DNA of 64,000 nucleotides from Meandrina meandrites (GCA_963693305.1 OY855912.1:32427777-32491776), one strand, 5' to 3'; shown: positions 25,201 to 37,149, numbered from the stretch's first letter. The notes: generated from the sequence alone by a model not told the origin. Translations and numbers: made by a program.

Positions 25201-28070
25201 CGATGGGGAAAGACGAAAAAACGAGTTTTCAACGCAATTGGACGAACTTTGTCAACCCCGCTTTTTGCGCTGCTTGCAAAAGCCCACCAAAAATGGTGGT
25301 ATGAAACCGACCTCGTGGAATTCGATCCCAAGGGTGTTTTTTCGTTTCGCAACGATGGGGAAAGTCGAAAAAATGAGTTTTCAACGCAATTGGACGACCT
25401 TCGTCAACCCGGCTTTTTGCAGTGCTTGCAAAAGCCCGGCAAAAATGGTGGTATGAAACCGAAATTGGTAAATTCGATTCCAAGGGTGATTCTTCGTTTC
25501 GCCGTAATGGGGAAAGTCGAAAAAACGAGTTTTGAACGGAATTGGAAGACCTTCGTCAACCCGGCTTTTTACGCTGCTTGCAAAAGCCCACCCAAAATGC
25601 TGGTATGAAATCGAAATTGGTAAAATCGATTCCAAGGGTGTTTCTGCGTTTCGCTCCGATGGGGAAAGTCGAAAAAACGCGTTTTGAACGCATTTGGACG
25701 ACCTTCGTCAACCCGGCTTTTTGCGCTGCTTGGAATAGCCCACCCAAAATGGTGGTATAAAACCAAAATTGGTAAATTCGATCCCAAGGCTGTTTTTTCG
25801 CTTCGCCCCGATGGGGAAAATCGAAAAAACGCGTTTTTAACGGAATTCGACGACCTTCGTTACCCCAGCGTTTTGCGCTGCTTTGAAAAGCCCACCCAAA
25901 ATGGTGGCATGAAACAAGCCTCGTGGAATTCGATCCCTAGGGTGTTTTTTCGTTTCCCCCCGATGGGGAAATTTAACAAAACGCGTTTTGAACGCAATTG
26001 GACCACTTTCGTGAACCCGGCTTTTTCCGCTGCTTGGAAAAGCCCACCCAAAATGGTGGCATGAAACCGAAATTGTAAAATTCGATCCCAAGGCCATTTT
26101 TTCGCTTCGCCCCGATGGGGAAAGTTGAAAAAACGGGTTTTGAACGGAATTCGACGACCTTCGTTACCCCAGCGTTTTGCGCAGCTTGGAAAAGCCCACC
26201 CAAAATGGTGGCATGAAACTGAAATTGTAAAATTCGATCCCAAGGCTGTTTTTTCGTTTCGCCCCGATCGGGAAAGTTGAAAAAACGCATTTTGAACGCA
26301 ATTGGACGACCTTCGTCAACCCGCCTTTTTCCGCTGCTTGGAAAAGCCCACACAAAATGGTGGCATGAAACCGAAATTGTAAAATTTGATCTCACGGCTG
26401 TTTTTTTTGTCTGGCCAAGATGGGAAAAGTTGAAAAAACGCGTTTTGAACGCAATTGGACGACGTTCGTCAACCCGGCTTTTTCCGCTGCTTGGAAAAGC
26501 CCACCCAAAATGGTGGCATGAAACCGAAATTTTAAATTCGATCCCAAGGGTGTTTTTTCGTTTCCCCCCGATGGGGAAACTTAACAAAATGCGTTTTGAA
26601 CGCAATTGGACCACTTTCGTGAACCCGGCTTTTTCCGCTGCTTGGAAAAGCCCACCCAAAATGGTGGCATGAAACCGAAATTGTAAAATTCGATCCCAAG
26701 GCTGTTTTTTCGCTTCGCCCCGATGGAGAAAGTTGAAAAAACGCGTTTTGTACGCAATTGGACGACCTTCGTCAACCCGGCTTCTTCCGCTGCTTGGAAA
26801 AGCCCACCCAAAATGGTGGCATGAAACCGAAATTGTAAAATTCGTTCCCAATGCTGTTTTTTCGCTTCGCCCCGATGGGAAAAGTCGAAAAAACGCGTTT
26901 TGAACGCAATTGGACGACGTTCGTCAAACAGGCTTTTTGCCCTGCTTGGAAAAGCCCACTCAAAATGGTGGTATGAAACCGACCTCGTGGTATTCGATCC
27001 TAAGGGTGTTTTTTCGTTTCGCCCCGATGGGAAAAGTCGAAAAAACGCGTTTTGAACGCAATTGGACGACGTTCGTCAACCCGGCTTTTTGCCCTGCTTG
27101 GAAAAGCCCACTCAAAATGGTGGTATGAAACCGACCTCGTGGAATTCGACCCAAGGGTGTTGTTTTGTTTCGCCCCGATGGGGAAAGTCGAAAAAACGCG
27201 TTTTGAACGCAATTGGACGACGTTCGTCAACCCGGCTTTTTGCCCTGCTTGGAAAAGCCCACTCGAAATGGTGGTATGAAACCGACCTCGTGGAATTCGA
27301 TCCTAAGGGTGTTTTTTCGTTTCGCCCCGATTGGGAAAGTCGAAAAAGCGCGTTTTGAACGCAATTGGAAGACGTTCGTCAACCCGGCTTTTTGCCCTGC
27401 TTGGAAAAGCCCACTCAAAATGGTGGTATGAAACCGACCTCGTAGAATTCGATCCCAAGGGTGTTGTTTCGTTTCGCCCCGATGGGGAAAGTCGAAAAAA
27501 CGCGTTTTGAACGCAATTGGACGACGTTCGTCAACCCGGCCTTTTGCCCTGCTTGGAAGCGCCCACTCAAAATGGTGGTATGAAACCGACCTCGTGGAGT
27601 TGGATCCTAAGGGTGTTTTTTCGTTTCGCCCCGATGGGGAAAGTCGAAAAAGCGCGTTTTGAACGCAATTGGACGACGTTCGTCAACCCGGCTTTTTGCC
27701 CTGCTTGGAAGCGCCCACTCAAAATGGTGGTATGAAACCGACCTCGTGGAGTTCGATCCTAAGGGTGTTTTTTCGTTTCGCCCCGATGGGGAAAGTCGAA
27801 AAAGCGCGTTTTGAACGCAATTGGACGACGTTCGTCACCCCGGCTTTTTGCCCTGCTTGGAAGCGCCCACTCAAAATGGTGGTATGAAACCGACCTCGTG
27901 GAGTTCGATCCTAAGGGTGTTTTTTCGTTTCGCCCCGATGGGGAAAGTCGAAAAAGCGCGTTTTGAACGCAATTGGACGACGTTCGTCAACCCGGCTTTT
28001 TGCCCTGCTTGGAAACGCCCACTCAAAATGGTGGTATGAAACCAACCTCGTGGTATTCGATCCTAAGGGT
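22219..28070 (+). repeat. 152-bp minisatellite array
   Basis: About 38 head-to-tail copies of a 152-bp unit. Markers in each unit are ATGGTGGTATGAAACCGACC, GGAATTCGATCC, TCGCCCCGATGGGGAAAG and CGCAATTGGACGACCTTCG. Spacing is exactly 152 in the last copies (starts near 27517, 27669, 27821). Variants form blocks: 22219 to about 25600 has CGAGTTTT and GCGCTGC; about 25750-26900 has GGTGGCATGAAACC and GAAATTGTAAAA; about 26900-28070 has CGACGTTCG, GCCCTGCTTGG and GATCCTAAGG. Since 152 is not a multiple of three, the reading frame rotates between copies and the repeated short ORFs are not genes. Confidence 0.95.
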
Positions 28071-28079
28071 GTTTTTTAT

Positions 28080-28275
28080 GGCTTAAAAAACCGTTCAAAA
28101 TTAAATCCTGGATTTCCCATACCGGAAATTCAATAAACGGGGTCCGGTAATGAATTGACGGGGTCTGAACTGTACCAGGGTCGGGTATTCATTATCGAGG
28201 TCGGGTTTCAATTATCGGGGTTCTGGTTTTAATTATCGGGGTCTGGTTTTTTAATGCCGGGGTCTGGTTTTCTAA
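28080..28275 (+). repeat. Degenerate short tandem repeat after the array
   Basis: Six to eight imperfect copies of a unit of about 24 bp around ATTATCGGGGTCTGGTTTT. Copies vary (CGAGGTCGGGTTTC, CGGGGTTCTGG, GCCGGGGTCTGG). It begins right where the 152-bp array ends, after a truncated last copy. Confidence 0.7.
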
Positions 28276-28395
28276 TCTTAAGTCGGGCATCACTTCTATT
28301 TTCGAGATCCTGAATACTATGAATTTCCGATGCCCAAGTTTTCGTACCCTTTGGACCGAAATTTAGTGCAGAGGTCTGAAATTCTCAGCTGCTGA

Positions 28396-28457
28396 GCGGG
28401 GCGGGGAGGGGAGGGGAGGGGAGGAGAGGGGAGGGGAGGGGAGGAGAGGGGAGGGAG
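28396..28457 (+). repeat. GGGGA polypurine tract
   Basis: A run of GGGGA and GGAGA pentamers about 60 bp long with no pyrimidine after 28403. It contains more than four G-runs of three or more bases, so G-quadruplex formation on the plus strand is plausible. Confidence 0.85.
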
Positions 28458-28651
28458 TTACAGGGTACATTTATGCTAGCAAGTTTATGCCTCATCTGAT
28501 ACTATTTTAAGTTTCTTTTTTTATCTTACTTCAGTATTCATTTATTTATTATATTTTGAACGTATCACTGCGTCCTTCAGTTAACTTTGTCACAATTGTG
28601 CTATTAATGATAAACACAACATATTATTCAAGAGCTTTCCACCATTGTATG

Positions 28652-29177
28652 TTGTTTTTTTTTTGTATTTTTAAGACTTTATTAAACACAAGACATAGTT
28701 ACATTGGTAGAAAAGAAAAAAGAATTTATATATACAAAAAGGTGATATTTTTACAAAGAAAATGGGCTTAACTTACAAACTAATGACGAAATATGAATAC
28801 AAGTAAACACAAATGAAATAACAGTCAATAAACGACACTAAAAAGGAGATAAGTGACGAAATCTAGTAACATAAGTCACGAATCTAGTTTTAAAATATTT
28901 ATATTTAAACACAAATTAAATAACAGTCAGTAAACGAACTAAAAAAAACATGAGTCACGAATCTAGTAACCAGGGTAACAAGGCTATAAAGATATATCAG
29001 ATTTAAAAAGTACAGAATTTCGAAAGACAGAAACAGAACGGTGACCTAAACGTATCCTATAATTTTGTTCCATTTCGCAAGGTGCACCAGCAACTTATTT
29101 TTGTTTGCAGCAATAGCTTTTTCTCCTTAAATGACATGTTTTACACGAGTCTTAGTGATAACAATGGGGTGAGAGGC
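28652..29177 (-). other. 3' noncoding region of the Penelope-like copy (probable)
   Basis: This lies downstream of the reverse transcriptase relict on the same strand. On the minus strand it ends with AATAAA (28678-28683) followed by an A-rich tail (28654-28664), like a processed transcript end. It contains an internal duplication: the stretch at about 28806-28890 (AATAACAGTCAATAAACG ... GTCACGAATCTAGT) is repeated at about 28912-28970. That the tail belongs to the same element is inference. Confidence 0.45.
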
Positions 29178-29878
29178 CTACACAACTCTTATCCACGTGT
29201 AATAGCCATATAAGAGTTTGTCTCGAACGAGTGTATCTTTTAGGGATCTGCCCCTTTTGCGCGAAACAATCGGGGGATCCTTGAATATTTCGTTAAGTCG
29301 TGGTTGCTGTTGGACTAAATGCCACTTTTGCATGAGTATGTCTTTTAGGTTAGGCACCGTTGGACGGTATTGTGTAACGAAATGCAGGATTCGTGTGTTT
29401 TCTTTGCATTTCTTTTGAAGGGCAAGTTTTCTGTCTTCATACTTTATCTCTGAGAGGAATGCCGAAAACAGAGTTTCTGGGTATCCTCTTTTCATAAGAT
29501 GTGCTTTGAATTGTGAGATTTGAGCTTTAAATTCTGTATTTGAGTTGTTTGCTCGGAGAAGTCTGATTGCTTCGCCTTTAATGAAGCTCTTTTATTGACC
29601 CCTGGTGGGTGGCAATTGGAGAAATGCGTGTACTGAAATGTTTCAGTAGGTTTGAAATGCGTTCTTATGTCTAATATAGACTCATTTGCGAATCGTTCGC
29701 CTTTGAAAACGTTTGTGTCTACACTGATAGCATAAAATTCGACATTCATAAAATTCGGTGTTAAATTTTTTTGCTTAGAGTAAAAGATGGTTTGCTTTGC
29801 TATGATCAATAGGTGATTGACTAACTTGAAATCATCACTTTTTTCAAAACTACCTAACATAATTTGTAATTTATTCAA
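29178..29878 (-). pseudogene. Penelope-like element reverse transcriptase, C-terminal relict
   Basis: Two minus-strand reading frames together resemble the C-terminal part of a Penelope-like reverse transcriptase. The upstream frame holds RTHFKPTETFQYTHF and NCHPPGV. The downstream frame holds FIKGEAIRLLRAN, KRGYPETL, FVTQYRPTVPNL, PPIVSRKRGRSLKDTLVR. The frame changes near 29580, with a stop just before SFIKGEA in the second frame, so the copy is broken by a frameshift. The catalytic palm and any GIY-YIG endonuclease are not seen. Family assignment rests on recognised motif order, not on a search. Confidence 0.75.
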
Positions 29879-29879
29879 G

Positions 29880-31807
29880 TTAGTAAGTGATAGTCCGGTA
29901 TTTTTTGTCCATTAGACAAAGTCATTCCAAAAATCTTGTTCTTGGTCAACTTTGTAGTGGGCGAGTCAGTATGAAAGTTCATACCCTAAACAGAACGAAC
30001 GCTGTGTGACAACAGTAACCATTTTGAAGCAATATGTGAAATATCAAAGTCCTTCAAGTTGACACCTGCGTACTACCTTAGTTGTATAAAAATAGCTTAG
30101 CGGAGGGGGGTGGGGGGGGGGGGGTGGTCAAACTGTTTTTTCTAGAGGAATAGTTGATTTTACATTGAACGATATTAAGCTTACTCAAGGCATGCATCTG
30201 CCTCACACGCATTTTTTTTTATTTCGGCTCAGCTTGTAAAGAAGTTTGTCATGGGTAAAACGTTATTCTCAATTACTGACCTATTCATAGAAAACGGCAC
30301 GTTTTTATGGTAAGATGTTGTATAATATTTTATTCACGAAAATCGAAAAAAATTACACTTAGTCAGTACTGTCCCTTAGTTACTTCTGCTTAAATCTTAA
30401 TCGTATCATCCTCAATTTTATTTTACAGTTAATTCTGTAGCTTTAAAAGTTTGTAATATCTCACTTATTCGTCATGGTTCTATCATCTATTATTTTTTTT
30501 AACAAGTAACTTTAACTTTGATTTGTTTACTCCAGTAACAGTATTCGTCTCCCTTTTTCGTTTTCTATTCCCAGAGACGTTAGAACTTTTCAAAACTTAT
30601 TAAGCTGGCAAGGTTGTTAACGGTTGCGAAACAATAATTTTAACTAGTTATACAAAATCATCCTTGTATCTAGGCGTGATATTTGGCTCGATAGAAATAA
30701 ACGAAATTTATCTTTATCTTTCAACAACTGAAATTAATCGGAAAATGGAAATTCCATTCATCTAATTTTCTGGGCGAACGCTGGCCTCGGGAGTTGGATT
30801 GGCAACGAGTACTATCTCAAAGTAGGTATTTCCCACCTTTTTTTCACAATAAACATACTGGTATAAGAACTAGTTGCCTAAGTTTAACTTTCGAGACAAA
30901 CGGCTGCCGAGACTCGTGCTACACTGATCTATTCAGTAATGTACTATAAACCGAGAAGCCTACTGGCATATACCTCCTTTTTACTCTGCTTTTAAAATGT
31001 CCTTCAAGAGGCGGAATCATGAAAAGTCTTATGACGGTTTTTTTGTGTATACTGTTTTAGAATTGTAAGGGTGCAGTTACTGGAAAACACTTTAACTGAA
31101 GTAAACCTTTGAACAACAGTAGTAAGGAGCAAATTCCTTTTCCAATACTATTGAACGGTTTCAAGTTTTAGGCCATTTTTCAACTCTACCTTTGTCAATC
31201 TTACTATTTTTTATTACTATAGCAATGCTTTTTAGCATCGTCAAATCATGACAGGTAAATCGCAAATGAGTTAATGATATACTGTTATGGGTTACTAATT
31301 TATGTTTCCTAATATTTTGTTTTGATCAGTTGTTAATATTTCCAACACATTCATTAATTCATTGCAAGTGGCGCTAAACCTTGTTGGTGACACTGCCCCT
31401 TTTACGTTTTCTTATTGTGTTATCTAGGATATTAGGGAGCTTAAGCAAACTACGGCGGCATAGTGAACGAGAATGTCACCAAACAAAAGGCTTAATGAGC
31501 ATAGCAGTAGGAACAAATGTGCGTTTTGAATCTTGTTACATTTCTTGGCTCACTGTTCTCTTTCGAACAACAACGTTTAATTACCTAAATCTTGGTATTT
31601 TGGAGAACGTGAACAAAGACTTCTAAATGTTCCAATTTCTGTTTGGGGTTGAGTGCTCTCTTTACATATTCAGATTGAGGTACTTCCAGAATCGATAGAT
31701 GCACCGAAAGCATCTGGAAAATTGCGAGATCCTCTAGTTATTTATTTAGGCGATGTCCTTGGCAGTGCCGTCATCATTGCTTAACATGCCTATTTCCAGA
31801 AAACACC
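29880..31807. other. Intergenic, no gene seen
   Basis: AT-rich DNA between the Penelope relict and the integrase gene. It holds a G-run of about 20 bases (30104-30127) and a 22-base stretch AACGCTGTGTGACAACAGTAAC (about 30000) that recurs nearly unchanged at about 37803. The longest ORF, 81 codons at 31381-31626, has no recognisable features. Confidence 0.6.
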
Positions 31808-32573
31808 TTACGTAGCATTGTTGTGCCGTAATATTATTTCCCTAGCGCTAATGTAAAGTGAAATCCCGTGATTAGTATCTTGTGCCAGGGGATCTACTTC
31901 CTGAAGCTCACGCAGGCAAAGATCAGTCAGCTGCACTCTATTTACTGGCACCACAACCTGATTACCTTCTTCAATATCTGCTTCTGGGACGTCTGGCTCT
32001 TGCACCCCGTACTCGTCTGGTACAATCGCATCATGCTCAAAGAATTCCTTCACAGCTGTATATTCCGAGCCAAACAGTTGCAGCATCCCCAGAATATACA
32101 ACTGGTTTGGAGTTTTCTGCCCCTCAGTGGACAACTTGTGGTTATTCCAAGCTCCCCTGAACTTATCCAAGTTACGGTTAATTCTTGGAATGAACACAAG
32201 ATGTAGAGCCAATAAATCATAGTCGTTATTTGGATCCAGTAAATTGTTCCTTTCGAGGAAATAAAAGAGACGGCGAAAGTACTCTGTTACCATTTTACGC
32301 ATGTCCCTCCACAATCGTTCAATTCGTTGGTTGTGCACCGAGCTTCCTTGTATAATACTTCCACGCCCCTCACCTCGCTTTTCCAACATGAGTCTAGCCA
32401 CCTCTGTGTTTTCTCCCCCCTTGTCAGTTCTCACTCTGGATGGCCAGCAGTACTCATCTGTAGCTTGAAGGAACAAATTGGCTACAGTTCCTGCTCTGTT
32501 GTTATCCGAGCAACGTAAAAACACTGCTAGCCTGGAAAAGCCATCAATGCCACCATGTACAACCAACCTCCAC
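31808..32573 (-). CDS. Integrase gene exon 4 (second Asp, Glu, C-terminus)
   Basis: Terminal exon of 766 bases, opened by the acceptor CTTCGTCTAG. It contains HGGIDGFSR, the second catalytic Asp in RTDKGGEN, and the Glu in QRIERLWRD. A helical segment with WNNHKLSTEGQKTP follows, then an acidic stretch near the C-terminus (EPDVPEADIEEGN). Confidence 0.85.
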
Positions 32574-34743
32574 CTAGACGAAGGAAAAACGTGTTTACAG
32601 GAACCCTTTTAAACTCATTGGTTAATAGTAATAAAAAGCTTACCTTATCAGTTTATGATTTCCATCCAAATGCCAAAGACTGTTTGGACCTAAAAGATTA
32701 AAAAGGCAACAACGCTCAATCGTTGAATTAAGTCGAATCAAATCTATACTTTGACAGAGAACAATTAGAGTGATTTTACCGTTCCCGTGAAACATTGACT
32801 TGAATAGTATACACTTATTCTATTAAATGTCAGTTATTGTTTGATTGGGTTAACTGCTCCCATTGCTATATGGCCTTCTTTTCGTTTCATCATGCTTATA
32901 GACAAATCTTACACTGTAAAGGCGAAACATGTTCGTCAAGGACAGGCACTTCAGGAAAACTTTGGTTACATGAGCTTTGTGCCTAACTTAGATTTCGATC
33001 AAACAATAATTTGACTTTTAAAAAATATTTTAACTATTGTAATAATTTTGATAATATTTAAAAAAAAATGATTGTCTTATCGATATCTTACCTGGCACTT
33101 TGTAATTCACTCTCGGAGTAATTTCACTCCATCTTATCCTGGCACCAATTGGATCCAGATGAATAAGAGCATCTGCTATATCTGTTCTAGACGCGTACAG
33201 AGATCTCGCTGCGAGTTCACCTTCTATCATAATAATTCCGGAATCCGGAGCTCTCTCTTTTATTTCAGCTACGATTCCCAGCAACTCTGCCACCTCGACT
33301 GATCTCCTTTCCCTGTGACGTCTTCTTCCCATGCCGAAATGTACTCTTCTCCAAATTGTGGAAATTGAAACACCTAAGAGTGGATATCATGCCACCTTTT
33401 TAATCAAACTAACCCAACTACTTTCATTTTTTATATTAGTTAAAGGGGTCAATTCATTGTGGGTAATAGCTTTACAGTTCTGATAATTAAGAGCTATAAG
33501 CTTCAATTTGATAAAATGATGATGCACGGTGTACACTTTCACACAATTTGGGGTAAACATTTTTGTCTTTTAAAGGTAATTCTGTTGATTAGTGAGTACA
33601 ACTTCAAAATCTGGCATATTTTTCACAAAAACCTACAAGACCTCTTGTGGCACTGCCCCACTAAGCTGCTTTTTACTATGTTCGTCCGTGAAATTGCCTT
33701 AAATCAAGTCACTTAGCCCCTCTGTTCCCTATAGTACAGCGATTAATCGGCAATAAAGGTCGAGAGTTAAAAAGCAGTGAATTGAGTTTTCGTCATCGGC
33801 TTTAACTATTATTCTCATTCACTGATATATTGCATCTATTAATCTATGCAGAAGGAAAGAAGACCTCAACAATTACACACTTCAGTTTGTTATTTTGGAT
33901 GTCTACTTTTTGGATGTAGGCTAACCTTTTTTATTTTTTTTTAGTATTTGAGGCCGAAAACGTTCTTAATTTGCATGTTCTAAGTCTAAGCTGGGACAAA
34001 GGGTATTATGCCATAATAAAAGAACTTTGCTGATGCTTAAAGGTATTTCCTATCAAGCATTGAGTTATTTGTGCTGTTGGACCACAATTTTGCATTTATT
34101 ATGCTGCTCTTCTAACAAGACATTAAATCCTATTAAATGGGCAAACTAAGGAACTTCTCTGACTCTCAGCCTGAGTCCAGCCTGGGGTATGTTCTCAGCA
34201 TGCTCTCAACCTTGTGGTAAATCTCAGCCTCAACGTTCTTATAGAAAAGGTTCTTTTAAAATAAAATAAGTGTGCTGTTTTAGTGTTTAGCTGTTAAGTA
34301 TGTCTAATCTGGCTTACCGAGGGATTTCGCTATATCAATCCAAGATATGCCGTAACGGCGCATAACCTCTAGTTGTTCTTTCGTGATGATGTATGAGGGC
34401 CTCCCAATTGTCCCTGTCGCCGTCAACGGTGCGCGGTAACGCAACTCGTCGATAAGAAAAGGAACCAGACAACTATATCGATCTATCAACGTTCCTATCA
34501 TCCTCTCTAGCGTTGCAAAGTTGTTTAGAAGAGCTGAAAGTACTTCTTCAGTACACGGTTTGGTTGTAATTAAATCCCACTGAATCCTCTTGTTAGTCAA
34601 AACTGCAGCTTCAAGCTTTCTCCATAGGCACGTCAGCCGTTCTGTGGATACGTTAGGGCTTTCTATTGCTTCTTTTGCCATTAAATATAAGCCTTGAAGG
34701 TCATTCACAAACTCTTCCATTCTTTCGGGATCAATACTTTCAA
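31808..34743 (-). CDS. DDE integrase-core protein gene, four exons
   Basis: Spliced minus-strand gene: exon 1 34318-34743, exon 2 33092-33373, exon 3 32644-32689, exon 4 31808-32573. All introns are GT-AG and the junction codons close without a stop (SLG/VSIST, VPG/PNSLW, LIR/WRLVV). The product is about 506 residues from the first exon seen. Exon 1 carries a helix-turn-helix-like end (QLEVMRRYGISWIDIAKSLG). The catalytic core spans exons 3-4: LWHLDGNHKL gives the first Asp, RTDKGGEN the second 57 residues on, and QRIERLWRD the Glu about 35 later. This is the DDE triad of retrovirus-type integrases. It matches a family I know as common in cnidarian and fish genomes, often single-gene and intron-bearing. 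Exon 1 begins at an acceptor (TTATTAACAG), so a first exon is missing or translation starts at the internal Met (MEEFVNDL). Whether it is a mobile transposase or a host-recruited gene is unknown; I see no terminal repeats. Confidence 0.8.
32644..32689 (-). CDS. Integrase gene exon 3 (first Asp)
   Basis: Microexon of 46 bases bounded by TTTTAG and GTAAGC, too short for an ORF caller. It codes for the link PNSLWHLDGNHKLI, which holds the first Asp of the triad. Splice phases fit both neighbours. Confidence 0.8.
33092..33373 (-). CDS. Integrase gene exon 2
   Basis: 282-base exon between acceptor CACTCTTAG and donor GTAAGATA. It begins VSISTIWRRVHFGM, completing the helix-turn-helix started in exon 1, then has an Arg-rich patch (GRRRHRERR) and an Asp/Ile-rich segment ending RVNYKVP. 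Confidence 0.8.
34318..34743 (-). CDS. Integrase gene exon 1 as seen
   Basis: 426-base exon ending at donor GTAAGCC. It encodes a mostly helical N-terminal region (DLQGLYLMAKEAIESP, LLNNFATLERMIGTL) and a Gly-Arg-Pro segment (GTIGRPSYIITKEQ). The upstream boundary is an acceptor-like TTATTAACAG, so the true start is unresolved. Confidence 0.7.
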
Positions 34744-35020
34744 CTGTTAATAAAACAAAACGAAACAAAAAAGAGAGACCTTGGAGATTGGAGACTAGTT
34801 TCTGTCGGCTAACATATCAGCGGTAGGTAGCCGGTCCTGGGACCAGAACTGAGCGCATGCTTTGACTTGCATTGAAACTCTCCTAAGGGAAATAGTTGCC
34901 CGCAGATATTCGATGTTCTTAAAACCGTGACGTGACGTGACGCAGCTCCCTCGACAATGTTTTTTAAACCTCACGCGTTTCGCTAAAAGTCGCACTTACC
35001 CCGAACGCTTACCGTATATA

Positions 35021-35367
35021 TTAAAGGGACACTGTCACGGACATTTTTTGGCTAAATTAGTAAAGTGGCACCAAAATTACGATCAATTACTTTTACCATG
35101 CAGGAAATTCTCCGAGAATGTAAAGGGAAGGAAATTGTTTAAAGAGGAGGGTGACCGTAAATAGTTTTAATCAATTTTTCCAAACCACAAAGACAGAACT
35201 TGAAAAAGTCAGGCTGACTCTTTCAAGTTGATATCACACTGGTACACTGATATAGTAATTTTAAGAAAACTTGACGACTGTTAATAGGTTTTCAATGTTA
35301 TAAACACGTTTTTGGGCTGTTGAATTTTTGGGCTGTTGAAGTTATGCTCGTGACATTGTCCCTTTAA
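35021..35367. mobile_element. 347-bp MITE with TTAA flanks
   Basis: Inverted ends of about 19 bp: TTAAAGGGACACTGTCACG at the left, and the reverse complement TTAAAGGGACAATGTCACG at the right. TTAA at both extremes would suit a TTAA-targeting transposase, but TTAA may instead be part of the repeat. No coding potential. Confidence 0.75.
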
Positions 35368-35373
35368 ATAGAG

Positions 35374-35495
<122 letters not shown>

Positions 35496-35499
35496 AAAC

Positions 35500-37000
35500 G
35501 TCATCATTGATCAAGATATTGAACCTTCACTGCGCTCACCTCCTTCCCAGAGACATGGTTTGTAGTTCTCAATTATTTTGTAAACACTGTTCAGGGGGTC
35601 TAACCATATAAGGGGTTCGCGAATGGCTATTGAATTCTAGACTTTGCGACCCAGAGTAGGTGCCTGGCCGGGAGTAAGTGACAAATCACCGGCATCACCT
35701 ACCGAATATCAAACAACTACCTCCTACACAAGCCACCAAACAACTAATGCATACTGTAAATTATCATGATTGTATTCAACTGACGCAGTTCATTTTGACA
35801 TTCTTTGATTTGCATAAGAAGTTTCTACAAAATCAGCTATTTTTCCCCAACGCGGTTCCAAACAGCGGGATCGACTCGAACTGCTTTTAAAGTTTTGCAT
35901 GATTGAAGTGTATTATTCTTGGTTGAGGTTGTTTTGTGCTTCTGCAATATTATTAGTATATATGGTCATTGTTTGGTAAGTGCTTAGCCACGCAAAAGAA
36001 ACGGCGACTCCGCGACGGCTTGACGAAAACATAGAGATCGAGATGCCCTAATAATAAAGTGTTACCAGTCATGCAAGACGCGGATTTTTGCGTATGACCA
36101 TTCTCCATCGATCAGATTCGAGTAACATTATGGTTAGGCAATACCAGGTACTCTACCTGAATTTGCTTGAAACATGATGATCCAAATGGTCCAAGAAGCC
36201 AAACCAAAGACAGGGAAGCGAGCCATTCTATCGGGTTATCTAACATTCACCATCGGCAAGGCAAGACGATTCTCAAAGTTTGCCAAGTTTCGATTCTTTT
36301 CTGGTCCGTAACGGGAATACAATGGCGTCTAGCGGCAGCCAATCAATTTTGCGTTTGCTTCCTTGCCCAGTTCCCGCATATGCAAAGTATAGTGTTCGAT
36401 AGCTCAATCCAACCTAAGTACTTTCTTACCAAACATAACGCTGAAATATCAACAGGAATGGTGCCGATTGGAGTTATGTTTTCTATTAGCAAATCTGCTT
36501 GCAAGCACCATAAATGTCTGTTGGGCAGTGATTATGATTTATTGTCGAGTTTTATTTTCGTGTCAGGTCCCTTGGGACTGATTAAATTGACTAAATACTT
36601 GTTAATGATCAGCTTCTTATCACACACAGCATGATGCATGTAAATAATTTTATATCATGAAATTCCATTTTTCCTAGCAAATAAATTCAACGAGTTTTTA
36701 TGAAAAGTGACAGCTTAAAAAGAAACCGCTTAGGAACACAATCCCAACACTCCACCCATAAACTGAATTCGTCTGCGAGAAACCGATCGCACAGATCATC
36801 GCACAGCCGGTCAATGATCATGAAATCGACTCATTTGCATTTAAATCGATCGTCAATGACGATGCGAAGAATATATTATTATCAAATTCTAGCTGCGATC
36901 AAGTCGATACGAAAATTCCCGAAAGTTTTCTCACTAGTCATCGTCCCTATATTACAAACCATTTGTATCAACAACTTTTCTTTTACCAGCCGTCCACTTC
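35500..37000. other. Intergenic, no gene seen
   Basis: The largest reading frame is 155 codons at 36167-36634 on the plus strand. It has ordinary composition and no motif I recognise, and there is no supporting splice structure. Confidence 0.5.
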
Positions 37001-37005
37001 CTTGG

Positions 37006-37085
37006 AAGAAAGCATGCGAACACATTGCAAATCTACAGAAGCATTTCAATACACGGATATCTTTTCGTGTCTCCAGCTTAATCAA
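37006..37085 (+). pseudogene. Short Penelope-like reverse transcriptase relict
   Basis: The plus-strand frame reads RTHCKSTEAFQYTDIFSC. It matches ten of thirteen residues of RTHFKPTETFQYT in the relict at 29178-29878, in opposite orientation. Only about 25 residues are recognisable and no flanking coding sequence survives. Confidence 0.5.
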
Positions 37086-37087
37086 GC

Positions 37088-37122
37088 CATAGTTAGTAGA
37101 GGGGACTCCTCTACTAACTATG
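37088..37122. repeat. Perfect 15-bp hairpin
   Basis: Arms CATAGTTAGTAGAGG and CCTCTACTAACTATG enclose a 5-base loop GGACT. It sits immediately after the short Penelope relict. Confidence 0.85.
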
Positions 37123-37149
37123 ATCAAGCGAGGATCAAGCGTGGAAGCA

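Noticed and set aside
22355..28039. Serial ORFs of about 72 codons on both strands in the 152-bp array
   Set aside because: They repeat with the monomer, whose length is not a multiple of three, and occur on both strands equally.
34795..34995. 66-codon minus-strand ORF as first exon of the integrase gene
   Set aside because: It ends in a stop before the next acceptor and has no clear donor in the needed phase.
36167..36634. 155-codon plus-strand ORF
   Set aside because: No motif, no splice context, composition like the surrounding noncoding DNA.
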